9,713 bases of DNA from Candidatus Poribacteria bacterium (GTDB lineage Bacteria > Poribacteria > WGA-4E > WGA-3G), in assembly GCA_009845505.1 (NCBI GenBank), contig VXZL01000082.1, positions 1-9,713 of the forward strand. The letters run 5' to 3'. The translations under genes were made by a program, and so were the position numbers. Positions within the stretch are counted from its first letter, which is position 1; every line of letters starts with the position of its first letter. The notes below the pieces were generated by a model that was given only the letters and a program-made list of their open reading frames with translations, had not been told where the DNA came from and did not search any database. Of the stretch, positions 1-6,246 are shown one piece after another.

Positions 1-43
1 TCTCAATTCGGGAATGTTAGCATTTAGAATAATAAACTCTAAT

Positions 44-48
44 GGAGG
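44..48 (+). promoter_or_regulatory. Ribosome-binding site that fixes the sodC start
   Basis: GGAGG lies eight bases before the GTG at 57. It overlaps the in-frame ATG at 42, which has no Shine-Dalgarno sequence of its own. This favours the GTG start, which also puts a basic MKK sequence directly in front of the hydrophobic signal segment. Confidence 0.75.
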
Positions 49-56
49 ATCCAACA

Positions 57-629
57 GTGAAAAAGAGCTTAATTACCCTTGGCACAAAAACTTCATTTTT
101 TCTACTAATTGGTATTTCATTCGCTTTAATAAGTTGCGGTAGGGTACAACAGGCAGATGTTCTTTCAGCACCATCAGCGAAGCAGGCAATCGCTACAATC
201 GGCCCAGCAAGCGACAGTAGCGTAACCGGAATAGCGACTTTCACACAAAACGGCGACCAAATCACACTTACCATTGAAATACAGGGCGCATCACCGGGAA
301 TCCACGCCGTCCATATCCACGAGAGCGGTGATTGTAGTGCACCCGACGGCACGTCCACCGGTGGACACTGGAATCCCACCGGTGTCGCACACGGGAAATG
401 GGGAGTCGGTGAATTCCATCTCGGAGACATCGGCAATATAACCGTTGGTGAGGACGGCACCGGCAGCATTGAATTGACGACCGATCTCTGGGAAATCGGC
501 ACGGGTTCCGATGTAGATGTAGTCGGCAGAGGCATTGTCGTCCACGCGGGTGCTGACGATTTCACCTCACAACCTTCAGGTGCTGCTGGTGCGCGTGTGG
601 GGTGTGGCGCGATCGTGTTATCGGAATAA
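57..629 (+). CDS. sodC: Copper/zinc superoxide dismutase, lipoprotein
   Basis: This enzyme converts superoxide to hydrogen peroxide and oxygen outside the cytoplasm. From the GTG start the protein is 190 residues. Residues 1-26 are a basic start plus hydrophobic signal, ending in lipobox LISC with Cys27 as the lipidation site. All family ligands are visible: His86, His88 and His163 with bridging His104 for copper and zinc, then His112, His121 and Asp124 for zinc. Cys93 and Cys183 form the expected disulfide pair, and Arg180 matches the substrate-guiding arginine. Both signatures are present (HAVHIHESGDC near 83-93, GARVGCGAI near 178-186). Spacing between the zinc ligands (8, 9 and 3 residues) matches the classic enzyme. 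An ATG at 42 would add five residues but overlaps the ribosome-binding site. The next lipoprotein gene starts 10 bases after the stop, so the two are probably co-transcribed. Nothing looks broken. Identification is firm; membrane anchoring is inferred from the lipobox. Confidence 0.95.
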   Translation: MKKSLITLGTKTSFFLLIGISFALISCGRVQQADVLSAPSAKQAIATIGPASDSSVTGIATFTQNGDQITLTIEIQGASPGIHAVHIHESGDCSAPDGTSTGGHWNPTGVAHGKWGVGEFHLGDIGNITVGEDGTGSIELTTDLWEIGTGSDVDVVGRGIVVHAGADDFTSQPSGAAGARVGCGAIVLSE

Positions 630-639
630 GTGGACAACG

Positions 640-1026
640 ATGTTTCACCTGAGCAGATTTCAGCACGCCATTCTTAAACACGTATGGTCCTATGCATCCT
701 TAATATGCCTGCTTCTAACGGCACCTATGTTTTCAGGCTGCGAGAAGATGCGAAATCTCCTCGCATCCACCCAAGGAACAACCAGCGATGCCTGTACAGA
801 TGGCACACGCGTCCTCAACGTCGGTTTCTATGCCTATTTCGAGCCTTTGAGTTACAGTGCTGACCCAGATCTGAATGCTGATGGTTTCAATACCCATCAA
901 GGCTACGAAGCCGACCTATTGACAGCACTCGAAATGATGGAAGGCGTGGGCTCTCTTTTTCCAGAACGGCTATCCCTGAATGGCCCGGCATCTGGCTCAA
1001 ATCCGCCGAACCTGCGTATGATATGA
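640..1026 (+). CDS. Extracellular solute-binding protein family 3, N-terminal part (frameshifted)
   Basis: This is the first part of a periplasmic-type solute receptor for an ABC transporter. The ATG at 640 gives a basic start, a hydrophobic stretch at about residues 15-31 and a lipobox-like FSGC with Cys34, so a lipoprotein is likely. The segment RVLNVGFYAYFEPLSY followed by GYEADLL is the typical opening of lobe 1 in family-3 binding proteins. Homologous-looking sequence in this frame ends near base 948. After that the frame runs through unconvincing residues to a TGA at 1024-1026, while the next frame carries the expected continuation (LSFSRTAIPEWPGIW). One base appears to be missing near 948-951, perhaps a G from a GGGG run. 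The start lies 10 bases after sodC and has only a weak ribosome-binding site. The ligand cannot be told from sequence. This is either a pseudogene or an intact gene with a sequencing error. Confidence 0.75.
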   Translation: MFHLSRFQHAILKHVWSYASLICLLLTAPMFSGCEKMRNLLASTQGTTSDACTDGTRVLNVGFYAYFEPLSYSADPDLNADGFNTHQGYEADLLTALEMMEGVGSLFPERLSLNGPASGSNPPNLRMI

Positions 1027-1730
1027 TCGGGGGTGGTATCACAATTCTCGATTCTCGGACGAAAGACGCTGCAGGCACACCACGGGTCGTCTTTACATCC
1101 GGGCATGTCAAATTTCGCCAATCCCTCCTCGTCCGCACCGAGGACGCTGAACGACTCGCTACGCATGCTGCCCTCACTGATGATGTACGCGTCGGTGTGC
1201 TTCCTGGCACCACCGGAGAAGCGCGTTTGCTGGAACTGACAGGACTTGTTGATGCCAACGGTGCGCTCGCGGCGGGGGCAAGCATTGAGACCCCGCAGGG
1301 CACCGTTATTGCCGATGGCACAGCAGACTATAAAATTACTGCCGCTGAAATCTCCCCGAATTTGGTAGGTAGAAGCCATCTCGTCCCGCCTTCCGAAAAC
1401 ATGCCACAAGTTATCTATCTTGGAGGTGAACTTGGCGAATCGGAGCTCCTGGAAGCACTCGCTACAGGCAGTATTGACGCAGTCGCTCGGGGCGAAATCG
1501 GCAACCGAGATACTGTTCACACTTCTGGCGGAGCATTGGTTGTCACCGCTCTTGATGAAGCAGTCGAGTACGGCGGCTTTACGTTCGCCTTGGAAGATGC
1601 CGAATTGGCAGCATGCATTGATGAGAAAATCAACTATCTGACAGATAATGGAAACATCGGGTACGAGGAATGGTTGCAGGATCCTTCAGTATTTATAAAC
1701 CGCGCCGCACTGTGGAACACCACACGGTAA
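1023..1730 (+). CDS. Extracellular solute-binding protein family 3, C-terminal part (frameshifted)
   Basis: This is the continuation of the solute-binding lipoprotein that begins at 640. The first ATG in this frame is at 1023, overlapping the previous stop as ATGA, which mimics two coupled genes. However, family-like sequence in this frame extends back to about 948 (FSRTAIPEWPGIWLKSAEPAYD), so the true gene is one unit of roughly 360 residues. Visible family landmarks are YDMIGGGITILDSRT (the lobe 1 segment before the hinge), VVFTSGHVKF, VRVGVLPGTTGEARLLEL at the start of lobe 2, GSIDAVARGEIGN, and the closing helix-rich part with LTDNGNIGYEEWLQDP. No ABC permease or ATPase gene is next to it, so its transporter partner and ligand are unknown. 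On its own this fragment lacks a signal peptide and half of lobe 1, so it would not be functional as a binding protein. Confidence 0.75.
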   Translation: MIGGGITILDSRTKDAAGTPRVVFTSGHVKFRQSLLVRTEDAERLATHAALTDDVRVGVLPGTTGEARLLELTGLVDANGALAAGASIETPQGTVIADGTADYKITAAEISPNLVGRSHLVPPSENMPQVIYLGGELGESELLEALATGSIDAVARGEIGNRDTVHTSGGALVVTALDEAVEYGGFTFALEDAELAACIDEKINYLTDNGNIGYEEWLQDPSVFINRAALWNTTR

Positions 1731-1733
1731 TCA

Positions 1734-1871
1734 GGGCTGTTTAGTTTTCCAATAATTTAGGTCCGGATGCCCGAACTTGTTCGGGAAAAGCGCGCTGTCC
1801 CGAATAAATTCGGGCATCCGGAACAAAGATCCCTCACATAAGTAAACTTATCCCTTAAAACTAAACGACCC
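1734..1871. repeat. Nested inverted-repeat element (MITE-like or REP-like)
   Basis: The outer arms GTTTAGTTTT (1739-1748) and AAAACTAAAC (1857-1866) are perfect inverses, and GGG (1734-1736) and CCC (1869-1871) extend them after a two-base gap. Inside is a perfect 14-base stem, TCCGGATGCCCGAA (1762-1775) against TTCGGGCATCCGGA (1809-1822). Each arm of that stem can also fold on itself: CCCGAAC (1770-1776) with GTTCGGG (1779-1785), and CCCGAAT (1799-1805) with ATTCGGG (1808-1814). A further small hairpin ATAAGT/ACTTAT spans 1838-1851. No open frame and no T-run follows, so a simple terminator is not supported, and I see no clear target-site duplication. It could be a small non-autonomous element or a structured intergenic repeat. 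Confidence 0.65.
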
Positions 1872-1890
1872 GGCACAGTAATTGTCCCAC

Positions 1891-1919
1891 TTGACTTAGA
1901 ACTGAAAGTCTGCTATACT
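1891..1919 (+). promoter_or_regulatory. Sigma-70-type promoter for the DUF499 ATPase gene
   Basis: TTGACT (1891-1896) and TATACT (1914-1919) are separated by 17 bases, and TG at 1911-1912 forms an extended -10. The transcript is predicted to start near 1926, giving a leader of about 30 bases before the GTG at 1958. It is the only strong promoter between the solute-binding gene and the ATPase gene. Confidence 0.75.
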
Positions 1920-1937
1920 TCCAAAGCAAAGAATCAT

Positions 1938-1944
1938 GGAGAGG
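1938..1944 (+). promoter_or_regulatory. Ribosome-binding site of the DUF499 ATPase
   Basis: GGAGAGG lies 13 bases before the GTG at 1958, slightly farther than usual. An ATG at 1936 overlaps this site but is in another frame. The GTG is therefore preferred, and it gives a complete N-terminal HEPN domain. Confidence 0.55.
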
Positions 1945-1957
1945 AAATCCCAAACAC

Positions 1958-4900
1958 GTGAACTCGTCCAAACGCCCAAACCAAGATGCGCTCTACCAAG
2001 CACTCAACATCTATCGGGATGCCATGCGTCCCTTCATTCTTAAAAACCTGAAAACGGTACAAGACTTATCACCCAAAGATCGCTTTGAAAACGAAGCGGA
2101 TATAGATGTGGGTGATTTTCGATACCTTGTCAGTGAGTACTGGCATGATGTTTTTAAACACCGCTTCGATCCAGATCGAGATATCCGTAGTGCTGTAGGT
2201 ATCATAACCGAAGCACGAAATAAGGTTGCCCATCCCCAAGCAGAAGACCTCACATCGGGATATACCCTCTCCCGACTCCATGAAATTGCCGATATACTTG
2301 GACAAATCAATGCCCCTGAACAGAAACGGGAAGTTGAAACCATCCGCGACAAGTTGCTAACCAATACAGCACCAACCGTAGAAGCCAAACCGAAACTCCC
2401 GCGTAGAAAAGCAGCAGACCTCACCCCATGGCGCGATGTCATCCGTCCGAACACCGATGTTATTGAAGGTTCTTTCCGAAAATCGGAATTCGCCGCCGAT
2501 CTTCAGGAAGTTTTTGAAGGAAAAGCGAAAACCTCGGAATATGGCGAAACTGACATCTTCTTCAATCAAACATACATCACCCCGGGACTCAAGGAATTGT
2601 TGGTTAACACCCTAAAACGACTCGGCGGTAAAGGCAGCAATCCAGTTATCCAACTCAAAACCGGTTTTGGCGGTGGGAAAACCCATAGTCTCATTGCCCT
2701 CTATCATCTTATTACCGGTATTAATATTCTAAGAGAACTTCCAGCGGACGATCAATACAAGCGACTCCGAGAAGAAATAGAAGATATCTTGGAGGAAGCG
2801 GATTGGGATGACAACACACCGCTTAACGCCAACGTCTCTGTTCTGGTCGGTACCTACCTCTCTATGACCGACGCAGATGAAACCAAACAGGGGGACCCAC
2901 TCAATACGCTCTGGGGTATGATGGCAGAGCAACTCGGTGGACAGGATGCCTATAATATCATTGGTGAAGCCGCACGCATGGGAACTGCCCCCGGCGGAAA
3001 TCAGTTGGACAGACTCTTTGAACACGTCGGTCCCTCTGTCATCTTAATAGATGAACTCGTTGCCTATGTCCGTAATGTACAAGGCGTCACACAGGAAAGC
3101 ATCTACACCTTCTTTCAGGCAGTTACAGAGTCTGTAAACAGGTCTAAGAACGTTACACTCGTTGCAACGCTACCAGAAGGACAAATACACGCAGGCGGCG
3201 AAGGTGGGATGACCGCTCTTGATACCCTCGGATCTATCCTCGAAAGGGTTGATGCTGTCTCTATTCCGTTAGAAGTGGATAACGCTTATGAGGTCGTCCG
3301 CAGGCGACTGTTCGGTAACCTAATTGACGAGACAGAACGCGACCAGACCTGTGAAGCGTTCCGAAGGATGTACCAGAACTCCCGCAGCGAATATCCGAGT
3401 AACGTTAGCGATCAAGACTACCTGAAACGCATGAAAGATTGCTATCCTATCCACCCGGAGATATTCGATCGGCTTTTTCAAGACTGGTCGGCTATCCCTG
3501 GATTTCAACGCACCCGCGGTGTCCTCCGAATCATGGCGACTTGCATTTCTCGTCTTTATCAAGAGCAGGACCCCTCTCTGCTGATAATGCCTGCGAACCT
3601 CACCCTTGACGATCCCGCGCTTTCCGACGAATTCACCAGACTCTTGGCAAGGTCTGGCGGAAATTGGGACCCCGTCGTCCAAGAGATAGACAGCCACGGT
3701 TCTCGCACCGATCAGATTGATCGAGATTTTCAGAGTTTCATTGAGGTCGGTAGTGCAGCACGGCGTATCGCGCGTACCATATTCCTCGGCAGTGCTACCA
3801 GCCATGCGGTCAAGGGTATATCTCGGCAGCAAATTCATCTCGGTGTTGTTGAACCCGGACAAGGGGTCTCAGTCTACAACGATGCTCTCAGCAGAATGAC
3901 CGGCAACCTCTATTTCCTCTATAACCTTGACGAGAGATACTACTTCCACACCCAAGAGAACCTCAATAAAGTCGCTATAGATCGCGCAGCAGAATACTCC
4001 GAAGAAGATATCCACGCTGAAATTGTTTCACGCTTGGAAAGAACTGTTCAAAGCACTTCAAACGTGAGGGTCTGTCCTACATCCGTAAACCTTGTCAAGG
4101 ATTCCCAAACCCTTCAGTACGTCATTCTCCACCCGCAGGCATCCCTACCCAGCCGCGAGAAAGAGACCGATTTAGCGCGCGAAGCTGCGCTTAAAATTCT
4201 TACATATAACACGGACGATGAAAGACCGCGCACCTTCAGGAATACCCTCCTCTTCATCGCATCGCGGCGAGACGACATCCGAGAACTCAGAAATTTCGTC
4301 AAAAACTACCTTGCATGGCACTCTATCATGAACGGAGATGCCCTACACAGGGCACTCACTCATCTTGAAGGCGCGCGGTTAGACCAGACAACGGAGAACC
4401 TTGAAGCCGCTGAGGATGCCGTAACAACAGCACTCTTCAAGGCATATCGATGGGGACTTGCACCCTCACAAGTAGACCCGCAGAAGAATGACTATGATTT
4501 TTCTGTTGCTGACACAAAGCCGACAGATGGCAGAATTGTCCAACGCCTCCGTGAAAAGTTTACTGACGAGGATGCAATCGTCACAAAAATTGCCCCTGAC
4601 ATCTTCGCTGCACGGTTACAACAATACATCTGGAGTAGCGATGCTTATCAAGAGCATGTTGGCGTAGATACTCTCTGGGAACTCATGACACAAAACGTCT
4701 ACATGCCCCGCCTGAGAGATCGGAACGTCTTGGCGACGTGTCTTAGAGACGGAATCGCAGCAGGAACGTTTGGCTATGCCAGCGCGTATCAAGATGGCGA
4801 TTATCGGAACTTCCGTTTTGAAGAACAGATCGGGGGACTCCGAATCGCTGAGGAGAGTACTGCCGTTCTCATAAATCCTGAAATGGCGAAGCTGCTCAAA

Positions 4901-5230
4901 GAAGCACAAGAAGAAAAACAGGTGCCGCCAACACCCCCAGAACCCGATCAAAAAGCAACAGGCGGTTCGACAGGCATTGTAGTCGATCCACCCCAACCAA
5001 AGGGACCTACGCATATTGTTGTCACTAAGGCACTGCAGTTAGAATTACCTTTCATGGACGATATAGAAACCCTCCAAGACGAAATTGCCCGCACCCTCCA
5101 AACAGACGGCGGAAGGGTCACAGTCGAAATCACCGTTACCGCCGACAAATCAGACGGCTTTTCGGAAAATACCACCCGCGCCGTTAAGCAAAACAGCGAA
5201 CACCTCAACGCCGACTTCAAAAGCGACTAA
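1958..5230 (+). CDS. DUF499-type AAA ATPase with N-terminal Swt1-like HEPN domain
   Basis: This is a large cytoplasmic ATPase of 1090 residues, of the kind encoded beside DUF1156 methylases in defence islands and in the helicase-methylase-ATPase (Hma) association. Residues about 8-130 look like a Swt1-family HEPN domain and carry the ribonuclease-type motif RNKVAH (Arg87, Asn88, His92). The ATPase core has a Walker A sequence GFGGGKTH at 236-243 (Lys241) and a Walker B sequence ILIDEL at 362-367 (Asp365, Glu366). Between them is VSVLVGTYLS, typical of DUF499 proteins. A long helical region follows. A low-complexity proline-rich linker lies near residues 987-1025 (PPTPPEP, then PPQPKGP), before a small C-terminal domain rich in beta-type segments. 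The gene has its own promoter and is separated from the next operon by 155 bases. Whether the HEPN cleaves RNA, and what the ATPase remodels, cannot be read from sequence. Family assignment is from remembered motifs. Confidence 0.88.
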   Translation: MNSSKRPNQDALYQALNIYRDAMRPFILKNLKTVQDLSPKDRFENEADIDVGDFRYLVSEYWHDVFKHRFDPDRDIRSAVGIITEARNKVAHPQAEDLTSGYTLSRLHEIADILGQINAPEQKREVETIRDKLLTNTAPTVEAKPKLPRRKAADLTPWRDVIRPNTDVIEGSFRKSEFAADLQEVFEGKAKTSEYGETDIFFNQTYITPGLKELLVNTLKRLGGKGSNPVIQLKTGFGGGKTHSLIALYHLITGINILRELPADDQYKRLREEIEDILEEADWDDNTPLNANVSVLVGTYLSMTDADETKQGDPLNTLWGMMAEQLGGQDAYNIIGEAARMGTAPGGNQLDRLFEHVGPSVILIDELVAYVRNVQGVTQESIYTFFQAVTESVNRSKNVTLVATLPEGQIHAGGEGGMTALDTLGSILERVDAVSIPLEVDNAYEVVRRRLFGNLIDETERDQTCEAFRRMYQNSRSEYPSNVSDQDYLKRMKDCYPIHPEIFDRLFQDWSAIPGFQRTRGVLRIMATCISRLYQEQDPSLLIMPANLTLDDPALSDEFTRLLARSGGNWDPVVQEIDSHGSRTDQIDRDFQSFIEVGSAARRIARTIFLGSATSHAVKGISRQQIHLGVVEPGQGVSVYNDALSRMTGNLYFLYNLDERYYFHTQENLNKVAIDRAAEYSEEDIHAEIVSRLERTVQSTSNVRVCPTSVNLVKDSQTLQYVILHPQASLPSREKETDLAREAALKILTYNTDDERPRTFRNTLLFIASRRDDIRELRNFVKNYLAWHSIMNGDALHRALTHLEGARLDQTTENLEAAEDAVTTALFKAYRWGLAPSQVDPQKNDYDFSVADTKPTDGRIVQRLREKFTDEDAIVTKIAPDIFAARLQQYIWSSDAYQEHVGVDTLWELMTQNVYMPRLRDRNVLATCLRDGIAAGTFGYASAYQDGDYRNFRFEEQIGGLRIAEESTAVLINPEMAKLLKEAQEEKQVPPTPPEPDQKATGGSTGIVVDPPQPKGPTHIVVTKALQLELPFMDDIETLQDEIARTLQTDGGRVTVEITVTADKSDGFSENTTRAVKQNSEHLNADFKSD

Positions 5231-5295
5231 AAACCTGCAGTCTTTGTAGCACAAACTTTTATGGTAGATCCTAAAAATAGATACACATCTTGTAG

Positions 5296-5316
5296 GGGCA
5301 GCCCTTGTGGCTGCCC
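5296..5316. repeat. Short hairpin repeat GGGCAGCC/GGCTGCCC
   Basis: An eight-base perfect stem (5296-5303 with 5309-5316) has a five-base loop. No T-run follows, so it is not a standard intrinsic terminator. The surrounding TGTAGGGGCAGCC form resembles a repeat I remember as dispersed in many bacterial genomes. An imperfect outer pair, AGCACAAACT (5248-5257) and AGTCTGTGCC (5328-5337, 8 of 10 pairing), may mark the remnant of a larger inverted-repeat element. Confidence 0.6.
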
Positions 5317-5349
5317 ACTCACCTGTTAGTCTGTGCCTTCCAAATCCGC

Positions 5350-5379
5350 TTGACATTTTTCGCCGCTTTACCGTATAAT
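5350..5379 (+). promoter_or_regulatory. Consensus sigma-70-type promoter of the Rpn-like/methylase operon
   Basis: TTGACA (5350-5355) and TATAAT (5374-5379), both perfect matches, are 18 bases apart. The predicted transcription start falls at about 5385-5387, which is the ATG at 5386 itself. The first gene would then be translated from a leaderless or nearly leaderless message. The genes to 9265 follow with gaps of 18 and 4 bases, so this promoter probably serves them all, and perhaps the GIY-YIG gene too. Confidence 0.8.
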
Positions 5380-5385
5380 ATAACT

Positions 5386-6228
5386 ATGGCACAAGATTAT
5401 GACAACATGGGGAAAAAATTGTGGGCGGATTATGCCGAAGACCTCTCGCGATTTGTACTCAATATAGATAATGTCGAAGTGCTTGCCGACTTGGACACTG
5501 AGCAACAGATCATCGAGAGGCAAACCGACATTACAAAGCACATTCGTATCAACAACCACGAGGCGATTTTACACGTCGAGTTGCAGCTCCGTGATAGTAC
5601 AGACAGTCCCATGTGGGCACGGAACGCCCAATATCAAGGATACCTCGTCGGCAAATACCAGATACCTGTCTACTCCAATGTTATCTATTTCCACCCAAGA
5701 GCTGGCAGGAATGATCCGGGCGGTTACACCTACAAGTGGCACGGCTACGAACACACCAATCGTTATAAAGTGATACGGCTGATTGAGATAGAGGGCGAGC
5801 CGATTTTGGAGATGCAGGCACCGGGTATATTACCGTTTACCCCTTTGATGAAACCGCCTGCAGGGATGGACCTTGAACGCTGGGTGCAAGAGTGTATAAA
5901 TGCCACGCGCGCAACGCCTGTGGATCAACAGGCGGATTTACTTTACGGGCTTTCCCTTTTTGGAAGCATAAGACATGACCCTCAACTTTTCAAGGAACGC
6001 ATACCGGAGGAACTCATGCAAGAATCTAAATTTTACCAACTCATGCTAAAAGAGACGACTATTGAGTACATACTCGCCCTGCTTGAACAGCAATTTCACA
6101 CAGAGGCGGTGCGCGCCTTAACGCCTATGCTCCGAAACATTGATGATCTGGAACGGCTTAAGGAACTCCATCTCGCAGCAGCGCGGGTGCCGAATATCGA
6201 AACCTTCGCACAAAAACTGATTGACTGA
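5386..6228 (+). CDS. Rpn-like PD-(D/E)XK nuclease (recombination-promoting nuclease/putative transposase family)
   Basis: This is a cytoplasmic protein of 280 residues from the ATG at 5386. The N-terminal part looks like the Rpn/YhgA-type PD-(D/E)XK fold: MAQDYDNMGKKLW at the start, then a metal-site pattern with Asp48 and Glu65-Leu-Gln67 (the HVELQ strand). Gln in place of Lys is usual for this family. Residues 69-180 continue the nuclease domain (ARNAQYQGYLVGKYQIPV, then strand-rich YKVIRLIEIEGEPILEM). A helical tail begins near 205. Met211 sits behind a strong internal ribosome-binding site, so the last 70 residues may also be made alone. Known Rpn proteins are DNA endonucleases and can act as anti-phage toxins held in check by their internally translated C-terminal product. 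That role here is inferred. The predicted transcript starts at the ATG. A TTG at 5305 in the same frame lies upstream of the promoter and is rejected. Confidence 0.75.
   Translation: MAQDYDNMGKKLWADYAEDLSRFVLNIDNVEVLADLDTEQQIIERQTDITKHIRINNHEAILHVELQLRDSTDSPMWARNAQYQGYLVGKYQIPVYSNVIYFHPRAGRNDPGGYTYKWHGYEHTNRYKVIRLIEIEGEPILEMQAPGILPFTPLMKPPAGMDLERWVQECINATRATPVDQQADLLYGLSLFGSIRHDPQLFKERIPEELMQESKFYQLMLKETTIEYILALLEQQFHTEAVRALTPMLRNIDDLERLKELHLAAARVPNIETFAQKLID
6006..6010 (+). promoter_or_regulatory. Internal ribosome-binding site inside the Rpn-like gene
   Basis: GGAGG sits five bases before an in-frame ATG at 6016. Within the long gene these bases encode Pro-Glu-Glu-Leu. It is a far better initiation signal than anything in front of the full-length start at 5386. 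The equivalent position in the tandem copy keeps GAGGG before its ATG. Confidence 0.65.
6016..6228 (+). CDS. Internally translated C-terminal product of the Rpn-like gene (candidate RpnS-type antitoxin)
   Basis: This is an in-frame gene-within-gene of 70 residues, identical to residues 211-280 of the Rpn-like protein. It begins MQESKFYQLMLKETTIEYIL and ends FAQKLID, and is mostly predicted helix with a central NIDDLERLKELHL segment. Its start has GGAGG at ideal spacing. In the described Rpn systems, such short C-terminal proteins are made from internal starts and bind and block the full-length nuclease. If the long gene is read from a leaderless message while this start has a strong ribosome-binding site, the small product should be in excess, as expected of an antitoxin. 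Separate translation is inferred, not shown. The best support is that the downstream tandem copy begins at exactly this ATG with its own ribosome-binding site. Confidence 0.55.
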   Translation: MQESKFYQLMLKETTIEYILALLEQQFHTEAVRALTPMLRNIDDLERLKELHLAAARVPNIETFAQKLID

Positions 6229-6236
6229 CGCATACC

Positions 6237-6241
6237 GAGGG
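6237..6241 (+). promoter_or_regulatory. Ribosome-binding site of the stand-alone C-terminal copy
   Basis: GAGGG lies five bases before the ATG at 6247. It is at the same place as the internal GGAGG of the first repeat unit, with small base changes that keep it functional-looking. Confidence 0.65.
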
Positions 6242-6246
6242 AACGC

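Noticed and set aside
25..30. Possible -10 element TAGAAT in front of sodC
   Set aside because: No acceptable -35 element exists at the right distance within the few bases available at the window edge.
17..637. Long open frame on the - strand across sodC
   Set aside because: It mirrors the well-supported superoxide dismutase gene, and its translation shows no recognisable domain.
954..960. Programmed -1 frameshift at the T-run in the solute-binding gene
   Set aside because: The heptamer TCTTTTT does not fit the canonical slippery pattern, and this type of gene is not known to use recoding; a one-base deletion or sequence error is simpler.
903..1520. Open frame of about 205 residues on the - strand
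   Set aside because: It lies opposite the solute-binding protein gene and shows no family signal.
3320..3862. Open frame of 180 residues on the - strand
   Set aside because: It is inside the DUF499 ATPase gene, with no recognisable domain and no promoter.
5296..5316. Intrinsic terminator after the ATPase gene
   Set aside because: The stem is good but no run of T follows on either side, so it is kept only as a hairpin repeat.
5305..5385. Upstream in-frame extension of the Rpn-like gene from a TTG
   Set aside because: It starts inside the hairpin repeat and upstream of the consensus promoter, and it would encode residues with no family resemblance.
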